From JANXAZ01 sp964504655 (GTDB lineage: Bacteria; Pseudomonadota; Alphaproteobacteria; Geminicoccales; Geminicoccaceae), in the NCBI GenBank assembly GCA_964504655.1, contig CAZDFD010000023.1, positions 1 to 50,896 on the forward strand: DNA of 50,896 nt, written 5' to 3'. The position numbers were made by a program, and so were the translations under genes. Shown in pieces: positions 8,027-15,858 of this stretch. The notes under the pieces are model-generated. The model worked only from the letters and a program-made list of their open reading frames with translations, ran no database searches and had not been told where the DNA came from. Position 1 is the first letter of the stretch. Each line of letters starts with the position of its first letter.

Positions 8027-8653
8027 TCAGCCGACCTCCTCGATCCGGCGCAAGAGCGGCTGCCACTCGGCGATGGTCGCCGCGGCCGCGCCGGGCGTGG
8101 CGTCGAACACCGACCGACCGCGAACCGCGAGCTCGCCATACAGGGCCCGGTCGGCCAGCCGGGCCACCGGGGTGTGGCCGAGCCGCTCGAGGAACGCCTC
8201 GAGGCGGGCCGCGGCACGGGAGCGCGGGCGCAGCCGGTTGGCCACGACCAGCACCGGTTTCCGACCCTTGCGGACCGGCTTGAGCTCGTCGAGGCGCGCG
8301 AGGAAACGCGCGCTCGAGCCCTCGTCGAAGAGCGAGGGCAGGACCGGCACGACCACGAGGTCGGCGAGCGCCAGGAATTCCTCGACCTCCTTGACCCGGA
8401 GCGCCGCCGGCGCGTCGATCACGAGCCGCGCCGTTTCGGCGTGGAGCTCGCCCGGCTGCCTTCGCCAGTCGACCGCGGCGATCGTGGGAGCGGTGGCCGG
8501 GCGCAGCTCCAGCCACGACAGGCTCGAGCGCTGACGGTCGGCGTCGGCGAGTGTGGTGGCGAGCCCACCGCGGGCGAAGGCGCCGGCCAGGTTGGTGGCG
8601 ATGGTGGTCTTGCCGCAGCCGCCCTTGAGGTTGGTGACCAGGATTCGGATCAT
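8027..8653 (-). CDS. ParA/MinD-type ATPase, orphan (no ParB nearby)
   Basis: A 208-residue P-loop ATPase with deviant Walker A KGGCGKTT at residues 10-17, including the signature first lysine; an A' segment LADADRQRSSLSWLELRP; and a Walker B-like LVIDAPAAL. A VPVLPSLFDEGSSARFL segment matches the ParA switch II/dimer area. This compact form resembles orphan ParA proteins that position cellular cargo rather than plasmids or chromosomes, and no parB or parS-like repeat is seen. Its ATG overlaps the stop of the upstream CYTH-CHAD gene as ATGA, so the two are translationally coupled. That pairing suggests, but does not prove, that the CHAD protein or what it binds is the cargo. It lacks an obvious C-terminal amphipathic membrane helix of the MinD type. 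Confidence 0.85.
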   Translation of the reverse strand: MIRILVTNLKGGCGKTTIATNLAGAFARGGLATTLADADRQRSSLSWLELRPATAPTIAAVDWRRQPGELHAETARLVIDAPAALRVKEVEEFLALADLVVVPVLPSLFDEGSSARFLARLDELKPVRKGRKPVLVVANRLRPRSRAAARLEAFLERLGHTPVARLADRALYGELAVRGRSVFDATPGAAAATIAEWQPLLRRIEEVG

Positions 8654-10245
8654 GCGGCATCCCGCCAGAAGCGTTGCTCGTCGGCGAGCTCGGCCCAGCG
8701 CTCGCAGGCCTCCGCCACCTGCCGGCGGGTGGCGCGGGCGTGCCAGCCGACCACCGCGCCGAGCGCGAGGGCTGCCACGGGCGCCGCCGGATCGCCTTCG
8801 AGCTCCGCGAGCAGCCCGCGCGCCTGATCGCGGGCGACCGCCACGTCGTTCAGGTGACCGAGCCGGTCCTGCAGCTCGGCGAGCCGGCCCTGGAACCGGC
8901 GGGTCTCCGCCTCGGGCCAGAGCGAGGCCAGGAAATCGAGGCCGTAGCGCAGCTTCTTGACCGCGATGCGGAGCGCGTGGCGGCCGGCCGGGTCGAGCCG
9001 CTCGAGGCGACGGCCGAGCTTCCGCGCCTTGCGCCAGCGCCGCTCGAGGGTGGCGGCGGCGAACGGCCCGATCGGGCCGTCGAGCACGGCGCGCGCCTCG
9101 GCCGCAGCATGCTCGCGGAACCGGTCGAGCTCGAGCCAGGCTCCGAGGTCGAGGACGAGGTCGGCGGCACGGCGGCTGGCGAGCGCCGCGCGCACCCGTT
9201 CGTAGATCGCCGGCCGGCGCGCCGCGAGAACCCGGCGCAGCACCTCGAGTTCGGGGCCGAGCACCTCGTCCTCGGCGAGCGGGGCCATGAGCTCGCCGGT
9301 CAGTACGTCGCCGTCACGGGCCGGGCCGAGCTCGCCCAGGAGCCAGCGCAGCTCCCCGTTGAGCCGGTTCCGGTCGGCCTCGGGCAGCACACTCCGGAAC
9401 AGCGACAGGGCCGAGCGCAGCCGGCGCAGCGCCACCCGCAGCTGGTGCAGGCCTTCGGGGTCCCGGCCATCGGCGGCCGGCGCCGTGTTGGCGAGCCAGT
9501 GGCCCAAGCAGGCGAGGCCGATCCGCCGCAGCGCCTCGCCGACGCTCTCCAGCGGGTCGAGGGCGAGCCGGTCGGCCTTGCGCGGCGGCGGCACCACGTC
9601 GGCGGCGAGGGCCCAGCCGCGCGTAGCCTTGTCGCGGGTCTCGACCGCGAGCGGGGCCAGGGCGCGCAGCTCCTCGGCGAGCGCCACCAGGGCGCCGCGT
9701 GGTCCGCGCAGCAGCTCGAGCTCGAGCTCGCTCACCTCCTCCCGGCGGCCGCGGGCCAGGATCCGGCCGCGGTCGAGCGCCACCTCGACCTCGGCCTCGG
9801 GCCGCTCGGGCGCCGGCCAAGCTATGGTCAAGGCGGTGCGCTCGATCCGCGTCTCGAACATCGGTGCGAGCTCGCCGGGCAGGACCAGGCCCAAGAGCTC
9901 GCGCACGGCCGGTGCCTTGAAGGCGGCGAGGTCGGGCACGTCGCCCGCGACCGCCACCTCGTGCTCGGGCCGGTCGGTGGCGAGGCCGCCGGCACGGGAC
10001 TCGGCCTTGAGTGTCTGGATCCGGCGGCGGCCGATGCGGCGAACCCGCAGCGCCAGCCCGCGCGCCCGCAGCCGCGCGTCCAGCGTATCGAAATAGACGC
10101 TCACGAGGCGTCGGCGACGGGCTGGGCCGAGCGCCCTTCCGGCGAGCGCCGGGCTCGCGGCCAAGCGGTCCAGGTCCTCGGGCGGTACCTTGAGCTTGAG
10201 CTCGAGCTCCCGAGGCTCGGAAGCACGGAAGCCGGGGGCTGTCAT
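8650..10245 (-). CDS. CYTH-CHAD fusion protein (triphosphate-tunnel metalloenzyme plus polyphosphate-binding domain)
   Basis: A 531-residue two-domain protein. Residues about 10-210 are a CYTH domain: the ELELK (ExExK) metal/triphosphate motif at residues 13-17, SVYFDT, and RLRARGLALRVRR and ERTALTI strands with alternating charged residues lining the tunnel. Residues about 235-525 are a CHAD domain with its two histidine signatures, HQLRVALRRLRSAL and HALRIAVKKLRYGLDF. CYTH domains of this type hydrolyse triphosphates such as tripolyphosphate or adenylate-type substrates; CHAD domains have been reported to bind inorganic polyphosphate and decorate polyphosphate granules. The gene overlaps the ParA-like gene downstream by ATGA and diverges from the Usp gene. 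The start at 10245 is the first ATG before ELELK. Confidence 0.9.
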   Translation of the reverse strand: MTAPGFRASEPRELELKLKVPPEDLDRLAASPALAGRALGPARRRRLVSVYFDTLDARLRARGLALRVRRIGRRRIQTLKAESRAGGLATDRPEHEVAVAGDVPDLAAFKAPAVRELLGLVLPGELAPMFETRIERTALTIAWPAPERPEAEVEVALDRGRILARGRREEVSELELELLRGPRGALVALAEELRALAPLAVETRDKATRGWALAADVVPPPRKADRLALDPLESVGEALRRIGLACLGHWLANTAPAADGRDPEGLHQLRVALRRLRSALSLFRSVLPEADRNRLNGELRWLLGELGPARDGDVLTGELMAPLAEDEVLGPELEVLRRVLAARRPAIYERVRAALASRRAADLVLDLGAWLELDRFREHAAAEARAVLDGPIGPFAAATLERRWRKARKLGRRLERLDPAGRHALRIAVKKLRYGLDFLASLWPEAETRRFQGRLAELQDRLGHLNDVAVARDQARGLLAELEGDPAAPVAALALGAVVGWHARATRRQVAEACERWAELADEQRFWRDAA

Positions 10246-10388
10246 GGATCTGTCACAATTCCGACGACACTACGGACTTTCGAGCGTCTCCCTGGAGAGA
10301 GGCTAAGCCAACACCGGGCCGTCCGCAACGCGACGTGTCCGACGGCCTGTGCTATCAGCCCGAGGCGGAGCCAAGCAGGAGAGATCCG

Positions 10389-11231
10389 GTGAGCCTCAAG
10401 GACCTGCTCGTTCAGCTCGATCCGAGCCCCGCCACGGACGCCCGGCTCGGCGCGGCGCTGGCGCTGGCACGGAGCTTCGATGCGCATCTCACCGCGCTCT
10501 GCCTCGTGGTCGAGCCCTACGTGCCGGCGGTCGTCGGAATCAACCTGCCGGCCGAGGTCCTGGCGCAGCAGCGCGAGCAGGCCGAGGGTGCCGCGGCGGC
10601 TATTCTCGAGCGGGCGGCGGCGCGCGCTGCGGCCGAGGGTCGAGCGCTCGAGCGGCGGCGGGAGACGGTGATGGTGGACCGGCTGGGCGAGGCGTTGGCC
10701 CGCCAGGCGCGGCACGCGGACCTGACCATCGTCGGCCAGCCCGACCCGGACCGGTCGGGCGTCGACGACGCGCTCATGGTCGAGGCAGCGTTCATGGCGT
10801 CGGGCCGACCGGCACTGGTGGTGCCCTATATCGGTCCGCGCGAGCTACCGCCCGAGCGAGCCCTCTGTGCCTGGGACGGCTCGCGCGAGGCGGCCCGCGC
10901 GCTCAACGACGCCCTGCCTCTCCTGGCCCGGGCGCGCGAGGTCGCGATCGTGATCATCGACCCGCAGACGCTTGGCGAGCGCGTCGGCGAGGTCCCTGGC
11001 GCCGATGTCGCGGCGCACCTCGCCCGCCACGGCATCCCGGTGACCGTCAAGACGATCCAGTCGGGCGGGCTCGACCCGGGCGACGTGCTCCTGTCGACCG
11101 CCGCCGACGAGGCCGCGGACCTCCTGGTGATGGGCGCCTACGGCCACTCGCGGCTGCGCGAGCTGATCCTGGGCGGCGCCACTGCGCACATCCTCAAGCA
11201 TATGACCGTGCCGGTGCTGCTCTCGCACTAG
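10389..11231 (+). CDS. Universal stress protein with two Usp domains
   Basis: A 280-residue protein with two tandem UspA folds. The first begins LKDLLVQLDPSPATDARLGA and runs to about residue 145; the second begins ALCAWDGSREAARALNDALP and ends GAYGHSRLRELILGG-ATAHIL, which matches the ATP-binding G-2x-G-9x-G pattern closely in the second domain only. The GTG at 10389 is preferred because AGGAG lies at 10376-10380, eight bases upstream; an upstream GTG at 10335 would give a longer protein without such a site. It is followed after five bases by the ThuA-like gene and diverges from CYTH-CHAD, whose 143-base upstream gap they share. Confidence 0.88.
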   Translation: MSLKDLLVQLDPSPATDARLGAALALARSFDAHLTALCLVVEPYVPAVVGINLPAEVLAQQREQAEGAAAAILERAAARAAAEGRALERRRETVMVDRLGEALARQARHADLTIVGQPDPDRSGVDDALMVEAAFMASGRPALVVPYIGPRELPPERALCAWDGSREAARALNDALPLLARAREVAIVIIDPQTLGERVGEVPGADVAAHLARHGIPVTVKTIQSGGLDPGDVLLSTAADEAADLLVMGAYGHSRLRELILGGATAHILKHMTVPVLLSH

Positions 11232-11236
11232 GGCCG

Positions 11237-11968
11237 ATGCGGCTCGCGGCGGCCGGGTTGGCGCTGCTCGTGGGGCTCGCCCCGCCCGCCGAAGCGGCCG
11301 AGCGCCTGTTGGTCCTCACCGCGACCGCGGGCTATCGCCACGAGGCGATCCCGGCGACGCTGGCGGCGATCGAAGACCTCGCGCGGCCGCTGGGGCTGAC
11401 GCTCGAGCGCCGCGACGGTCCGCCGCCGCTCCCGGATCTCAAGCTCGAAGGGATAGCCGCGGTGGTGCTCGCTCAGACCACCGGCGACTTCCTCGGGCCG
11501 GCGGCGGAGCGTGCGCTGGAGGACTTCGTGCGCGGTGGCGGCGGGCTCCTCGCCGTCCATGCCGCGGCCGACGCGGAGTATGCTTGGCCCGGTTACGAGG
11601 CGCTGGTCGGTGCCTGGTTCCGGTCGCACCCGCCGGGCCTGCAGTCGACCGTCGTCCGCTTCGCCGACGACCTGCCGGGGCTCGCCGGGCTCGGCGGCGG
11701 GCGTGCCTGGCCGGTCACCGACGAGCTCTACGACTTCCGCTCCAATCCGCGCGGGCGGGTGCGGGTGATCGCCACGATCGACGAGCGGACCTATGAGGGC
11801 GGGCGGATGGGCGCCGACCATCCGATCGCGTGGTGCCACGAGCCCGGCAATGGCCGCAGCTGGTACACCGGCCTCGGCCACCGCCCGGAGCTGTTCGCCG
11901 ACCCGGTCTTCCGGGAGCATCTCGGACGTGGCCTCGCCTGGGTCACCCGCCGCGGCCCGAGCTGCTGA
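11237..11968 (+). CDS. Exported ThuA-like protein
   Basis: A 243-residue protein with an N-terminal signal peptide (MRLAAAGLALLVGLAPPAEA) and a ThuA fold, a class I glutamine-amidotransferase-like sandwich. Diagnostic segments are TATAGYRHEAIPA, a VVLAQTTGDFL strand, FVRGGGGLLAVHAAAD-AEYAWPGYEALVGAWFRSHP, and DHPIAWCHEPGNGRSWYTGLGH. The family includes secreted proteins linked to carbohydrate use, but no enzymatic activity is established for most. It lies five bases after the Usp gene and is convergent with the D-threonine-aldolase-like gene (15-base gap). The function is unknown beyond the family. Confidence 0.88.
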   Translation: MRLAAAGLALLVGLAPPAEAAERLLVLTATAGYRHEAIPATLAAIEDLARPLGLTLERRDGPPPLPDLKLEGIAAVVLAQTTGDFLGPAAERALEDFVRGGGGLLAVHAAADAEYAWPGYEALVGAWFRSHPPGLQSTVVRFADDLPGLAGLGGGRAWPVTDELYDFRSNPRGRVRVIATIDERTYEGGRMGADHPIAWCHEPGNGRSWYTGLGHRPELFADPVFREHLGRGLAWVTRRGPSC

Positions 11969-11983
11969 GGCCAGCCATCGGGC

Positions 11984-13042
11984 TCATGCGACCCGGCCGC
12001 GCGCCGCCACGGCGAGGCTCCCCTCGACCCGCTCGCCGCGCACCGTGACGATGCGGTCGAACAGGTTGGAGACCGGGCAGGCGTGGTTCGGGATGACCCG
12101 GACCTTCTGACCGAGCGCCGGCCGGGTGGGGCAGGCGGCGAGGTCGACATGGCCGTGTTCCTCGCTGAGCCCGAAGATCACCGCCTCCGGATGCTCGACG
12201 ATCCGGCCGTGCCCGGTCTGGCCGTTCAGATCGGAGGTCAGGCTCTTCGAGCCGGCGTCCAGGATCGCCCGGTCGGCGGTCGGGCGGCTCACGATGGTGG
12301 TGAGCACGGTCAGGGCGCAATCCTCGAGGCTCGCGGCGCCGCAGGCGACCTCCATGAGATCGTTGTAGATGTACGTGCCGACCCGGTACTCGGTGATCAC
12401 GCCGTGCTCGTGCGCCCGCCACATGTCGGGCGTGCCGCCCGAGGAGACCTTGGGCACCGGCACGCCCGCGGACTCGATCAGGGCCTTGGCCTCGGCGAGG
12501 AAGGCTGCGGCGCGGTCGGGCGCCCCCTTGGCCGGGTAGGTCATGAGCCCGCCCAGCCGGAGGCCCGGGGCGGCGGCGATCCGCAGCGCCAGCTCGCGCG
12601 CCGCCTCGGGCGTCTGAACGCCGCAGCGGCGCGCGCCGGTGTCGCACTCGACCAGGACCGGCAGCGGCCGGGCGGTGCCGGCGAACGCCTCTGCCAAGCC
12701 GTCCACCACCGGCGCCGAGTCGGCCGAGACCTCGAGAGCGAGCCGAGCCGCCAGCTCGCGCGCGCGGCCGAGCTTGGCCGCGCCCAGGAGGTTGAAGGGA
12801 ATCAGGATGTCGTCCAGGCCGCCGGCCGCCATCACCTCGGCCTCGCCGAGCTTCTGGCAGCAGATCCCGACTGCGCCGAGGGCGACCTGGCGGCGGGCGA
12901 GCTCGACCACCTTGTGGGTCTTGATGTGCGGCCGGTTGCGGATCCGGTGCCGGTCGCAATAGCCCTGCCAGCGGGCGAGGTTCCGCTCGACCCGGTCGAG
13001 ATCGACCAGGATGACGGGGGTGTCGAGCTCGGCGATGTTCAT
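11984..13042 (-). CDS. D-threonine aldolase/D-serine dehydratase-like PLP enzyme
   Basis: A 352-residue fold-type III PLP enzyme. The N-terminus DTPVILVDLDRVERNLARWQ is typical of D-threonine aldolase-like enzymes, and PHIKTHK near residue 43 holds the PLP lysine. A VSSGGTPDM phosphate-binding segment and a C-terminal PNHACPV supply the His and Cys that bind the divalent metal. Such enzymes cleave D-threonine or related D-3-hydroxy amino acids to glycine and an aldehyde, or dehydrate D-serine; the sequence does not settle which. It lies downstream of ftsZ on the same strand after a 63-base gap with a strong hairpin, so it may be transcribed separately. It occupies the place where lpxC lies in many alphaproteobacteria. 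Confidence 0.85.
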   Translation of the reverse strand: MNIAELDTPVILVDLDRVERNLARWQGYCDRHRIRNRPHIKTHKVVELARRQVALGAVGICCQKLGEAEVMAAGGLDDILIPFNLLGAAKLGRARELAARLALEVSADSAPVVDGLAEAFAGTARPLPVLVECDTGARRCGVQTPEAARELALRIAAAPGLRLGGLMTYPAKGAPDRAAAFLAEAKALIESAGVPVPKVSSGGTPDMWRAHEHGVITEYRVGTYIYNDLMEVACGAASLEDCALTVLTTIVSRPTADRAILDAGSKSLTSDLNGQTGHGRIVEHPEAVIFGLSEEHGHVDLAACPTRPALGQKVRVIPNHACPVSNLFDRIVTVRGERVEGSLAVAARGRVA

Positions 13043-13068
13043 GATCGCGGTCCGGGTGCCGGGGTGAT

Positions 13069-13095
13069 GCGCCGCGCCAGCCTCTAGCGCGGCGC
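13069..13095 (-). terminator. Strong GC hairpin after ftsZ, possible terminator without U-tract
   Basis: Nine-base perfect arms GCGCCGCGC (13069-13077) and GCGCGGCGC (13087-13095) enclose a nine-base loop, 10 bases past the ftsZ stop codon. No T-run follows on the minus strand, so this is not a canonical intrinsic terminator; it could slow polymerase for Rho or protect the ftsZ mRNA end. It sits 26 bases before the D-threonine-aldolase-like start codon. Confidence 0.45.
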
Positions 13096-13105
13096 GCCCC
13101 GCCCG

Positions 13106-14479
13106 TCAGCCGTCGCTCCGCTCCCGGCGCAGGAAGGCAGGTATGTCGGCCGCCTCGGCGAGCTCGGGCCGGGCGACCTTGGCTTCCTCGGTCGAAGGCT
13201 CGGCCGGCCTCGCCGGGCCCGTCGTGCGCTGGAAACCGAAGCTGCGCATCCGCTCGATGAAGGACGGTCCACGCGGCGGCTCGGCTGCCGCTTGGCGGGC
13301 GCCGGGCCGGGTCGCCCGCGGCTCGGCCGGGGCGGGGCCGCCGAAGCTCGGGATGGAGGGTTCCCCGCTCGGCGTGCGCAGCTGCGTGGCCGGGCTCGGC
13401 TCGGCCGGTCGGGACGTCGGGCGGGCTCCCGGGAAGGGCTGCGGGCGGTGCATCTGGGTCGGGAAGACGAACCCGGTGCGCTGGCTCTCGGCCTCGCGTG
13501 CCGGCGCCTCGCCGGGCGAGGCGATGCCGGTCGCCACGACCGAGATCCGCATCCGGCCCTCCATCGCGCTGTCGAAGGTCGAGCCGAAGATGATGTTGGC
13601 GTCGGGGTCGACCTCCTCGCGGATCCGGTTCGCGGCAGCGTCGACCTCGTAGAGGGTCATGTCGTAGCCGCCGGTGATGTTGATCAGCACCGCGCGCGCT
13701 CCCTTCATCGAGACGTCGTCGAGGAGCGGGTTGTTGATCGCCGCCTCGGCGGCATCGATCGCGCGCCGCTCGCCCGCGGCCTCGCCGGTACCCATCATCG
13801 CCTTGCCCATCTCGCTCATCACCGTGCGGATGTCGGCGAAGTCGAGGTTGATCAGGCCCGGCATCATCATCAGGTCGGTGACGCCGCGCACCCCCATGTG
13901 CAGCACCTGGTCGGCCTGACGGAAGGCGTCGGCGAAGCTGGTCTTCTCGTTGGCCAGCCGGAACAGGTTCTGGTTCGGGATCACGATGAGCGTGTCGACG
14001 AACTGCTGCAGCTCGGCCAGACCCTGCTCGGCCAAGCGCATGCGGTGCGCGCCTTCGAAATGGAACGGCTTGGTCACCACGCCCACGGTCAGGATGCCCT
14101 GCTCGCGGACCGCGCGCGCGATCACGGGCGCGGCGCCGGTGCCGGTGCCGCCGCCCATGCCGGCGGTGATGAACACCATGTTGCTGCCCTGGAGCTGGTC
14201 CAGGACCTCGTCCAAGGCCTCCTCGGCGGCGGCCCGGCCGACTTCCGGCCGTGCCCCTGCCCCGAGCCCGTGGGTGATCGTGATGCCGAGCTGGATCTTT
14301 CGGTCGGTCAGGCAGTTGGCGAGCGCCTGCGCGTCCGTGTTGCAGACCACGAACTCGACCCCCTCGAGGTGCGCCGTGATCATGTTGTTGACGGCGTTGC
14401 CGCCGGCGCCGCCGACGCCGACCACCGTGATCTTGGGCTTGAGCTCCTCGCCCAGGGCCATCGAGATGTTGATCGTCAT
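13106..14479 (-). CDS. ftsZ: Cell division protein FtsZ
   Basis: A 457-residue tubulin-like GTPase. N-terminus MTINISMALGEELKPKITVV, then GVGGAGGNAVNNM, the tubulin signature GGGTGTGAAP (about residues 106-115) and an NLDFADIRTVM T7 loop with its catalytic aspartate. A Pro/Arg/Ser-rich linker leads to a C-terminal ADIPAFLRRERSDG, the peptide that docks FtsA and other partners. The ATG at 14479 has an excellent ribosome-binding site (GGAGGAG eight bases upstream) and excludes an extension 24 codons longer. FtsZ forms the cytoplasmic Z-ring. The 92-base gap from ftsA is the longest in the cluster, and a hairpin follows the gene. Confidence 0.98.
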   Translation of the reverse strand: MTINISMALGEELKPKITVVGVGGAGGNAVNNMITAHLEGVEFVVCNTDAQALANCLTDRKIQLGITITHGLGAGARPEVGRAAAEEALDEVLDQLQGSNMVFITAGMGGGTGTGAAPVIARAVREQGILTVGVVTKPFHFEGAHRMRLAEQGLAELQQFVDTLIVIPNQNLFRLANEKTSFADAFRQADQVLHMGVRGVTDLMMMPGLINLDFADIRTVMSEMGKAMMGTGEAAGERRAIDAAEAAINNPLLDDVSMKGARAVLINITGGYDMTLYEVDAAANRIREEVDPDANIIFGSTFDSAMEGRMRISVVATGIASPGEAPAREAESQRTGFVFPTQMHRPQPFPGARPTSRPAEPSPATQLRTPSGEPSIPSFGGPAPAEPRATRPGARQAAAEPPRGPSFIERMRSFGFQRTTGPARPAEPSTEEAKVARPELAEAADIPAFLRRERSDG

Positions 14480-14571
14480 CCCCGTTCTCCTCCTCGCCAC
14501 CTTCGCGCGGCCTGTCGGCCGTTTGGGCGACCGCGGGGCAAACGCGGCCACCCGGGCGATCCCTCGCCCGC

Positions 14572-15858
14572 CTAGAAGTTCTGCCTGAGCCAGGCACGCA
14601 GCCGGCCGAGCTGGTCGCCGACCCCGCGCCGCCCGTCGAGCGTCGCCGGCGGCATGCCGGCCGCACCCGCGGCGAGCAGCGCGAGCGCGCCCAGGACCGC
14701 GCTCAGGCTCGGATCCTCGTCAGTTCGCAGCCCGCTCAGGATGGCGCGCGGCCGGCCGATGCGAGTCGGCAGGCCGAAGCGCTCCTGGGCGAGCTCGTCC
14801 ATCCCCTCGAGCTGGGCGGCACCGCCGGTGAGCACCAGCGACCGCGGCGGCCGCGCCCGTAACAGCTCGCCCTGCTCGCGCAGCCGTCGCGCGAGCTCGG
14901 CGAAGATCTCCTCGACCCTCGCCCTGACGATCATGGTCAGACGGGTGCGCGGCACCTCGCCGGTGGCGAGCTCGGAGCCGTCGGCCGCGTGCTTCAGCTC
15001 GATCCGGACATGGTCGTCGCAGGCCCGCCAGACGACCGCGCCATAGAGGCTCTTGATCCGCTCGGCCTCGCGCCGCGAGGTGGCGAGGCCCCAGGCGACG
15101 TCGTGGGTGATCCGCTCGCCGCCGACGTCGATGCGGTCGACATGGCCCAGCCGGTCTCCGGCGAAGTGCGCGATCTGGGTGGCATCGGCGCCGATGTCGA
15201 CCAAGAGGCAGCCGCGCTCGCGCTCGTCCTCGGTCAGGCAACCGAGCCCGGCGGCGTAGGGCGCCGCCACGAGCCCGCGCACCTCGAGATGGCAACGCTC
15301 CAGGCAGCGCAACACCGCCTGCAGCGGCTCGCGCTCGGCGGCCACCGCGTGCACCAGCACGGTCAGGGTCTGGCCGGCGAGCCCGCGCGGGTCCAGGACC
15401 GGCCGGCCGGCGTCGACTCGAGCCTCGAGCTCGACCAGGTGGAGGACGGCAAGGCCTTTGGCCTGGACCTCGGCGCGGGCCCTCTGCAGCGTCGCCTGGA
15501 CGTCCTCCTCGGCCACCGTGCGGCCACCGAGCGGCCGCTCGACGCTCAGGAGCACCGAGCGCGGCCGGCCGGCGCCGACACTCGCCACCACCCCCTCGAC
15601 CATCCGGCCGGCCTGCTCCTCGGCCTCGTGCAGGACGGCGCGGACCGCCGCCTCGGCCGCCTCGAGGTCGACGATCTCGCCGCCCCTGAGCCCATCCGCC
15701 GACTGCAGGCCGCGACCGAGCAGGGCGAGCCCACCCGTCGGCAGCGGCCGCGCGATGAAGCAGGAGATCTTGCTCGTGCCGAGGTCGAGCGCCGCGATCG
15801 GGGCGCTGCCACGGGTCGCGGTCATGCTCGTGCGACGGGTGGGCAGGGCGAGGCTCAT
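14572..15858 (-). CDS. ftsA: Cell division protein FtsA
   Basis: A 428-residue actin-like ATPase that tethers FtsZ to the membrane. The phosphate-1 loop is ALDLGTSKISCFIARP, phosphate-2 is VDIGADATQIAHF, the adenosine motif is LVLTGGAAQLEGM, and the C-terminus ends RLRAWLRQNF, an amphipathic membrane-targeting helix. The start at 15858 is fixed by an ATGA overlap with the ftsQ stop; it leaves a short leader before the first conserved strand. The protein acts at the cytoplasmic face of the septum. It lies between ftsQ and ftsZ as usual. Confidence 0.96.
   Translation of the reverse strand: MSLALPTRRTSMTATRGSAPIAALDLGTSKISCFIARPLPTGGLALLGRGLQSADGLRGGEIVDLEAAEAAVRAVLHEAEEQAGRMVEGVVASVGAGRPRSVLLSVERPLGGRTVAEEDVQATLQRARAEVQAKGLAVLHLVELEARVDAGRPVLDPRGLAGQTLTVLVHAVAAEREPLQAVLRCLERCHLEVRGLVAAPYAAGLGCLTEDERERGCLLVDIGADATQIAHFAGDRLGHVDRIDVGGERITHDVAWGLATSRREAERIKSLYGAVVWRACDDHVRIELKHAADGSELATGEVPRTRLTMIVRARVEEIFAELARRLREQGELLRARPPRSLVLTGGAAQLEGMDELAQERFGLPTRIGRPRAILSGLRTDEDPSLSAVLGALALLAAGAAGMPPATLDGRRGVGDQLGRLRAWLRQNF

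Noticed and set aside
8027..8653. ParA-like gene as a plasmid or chromosome partition gene
   Set aside because: No parB partner or parS-like inverted repeats nearby and the protein is the short orphan form.
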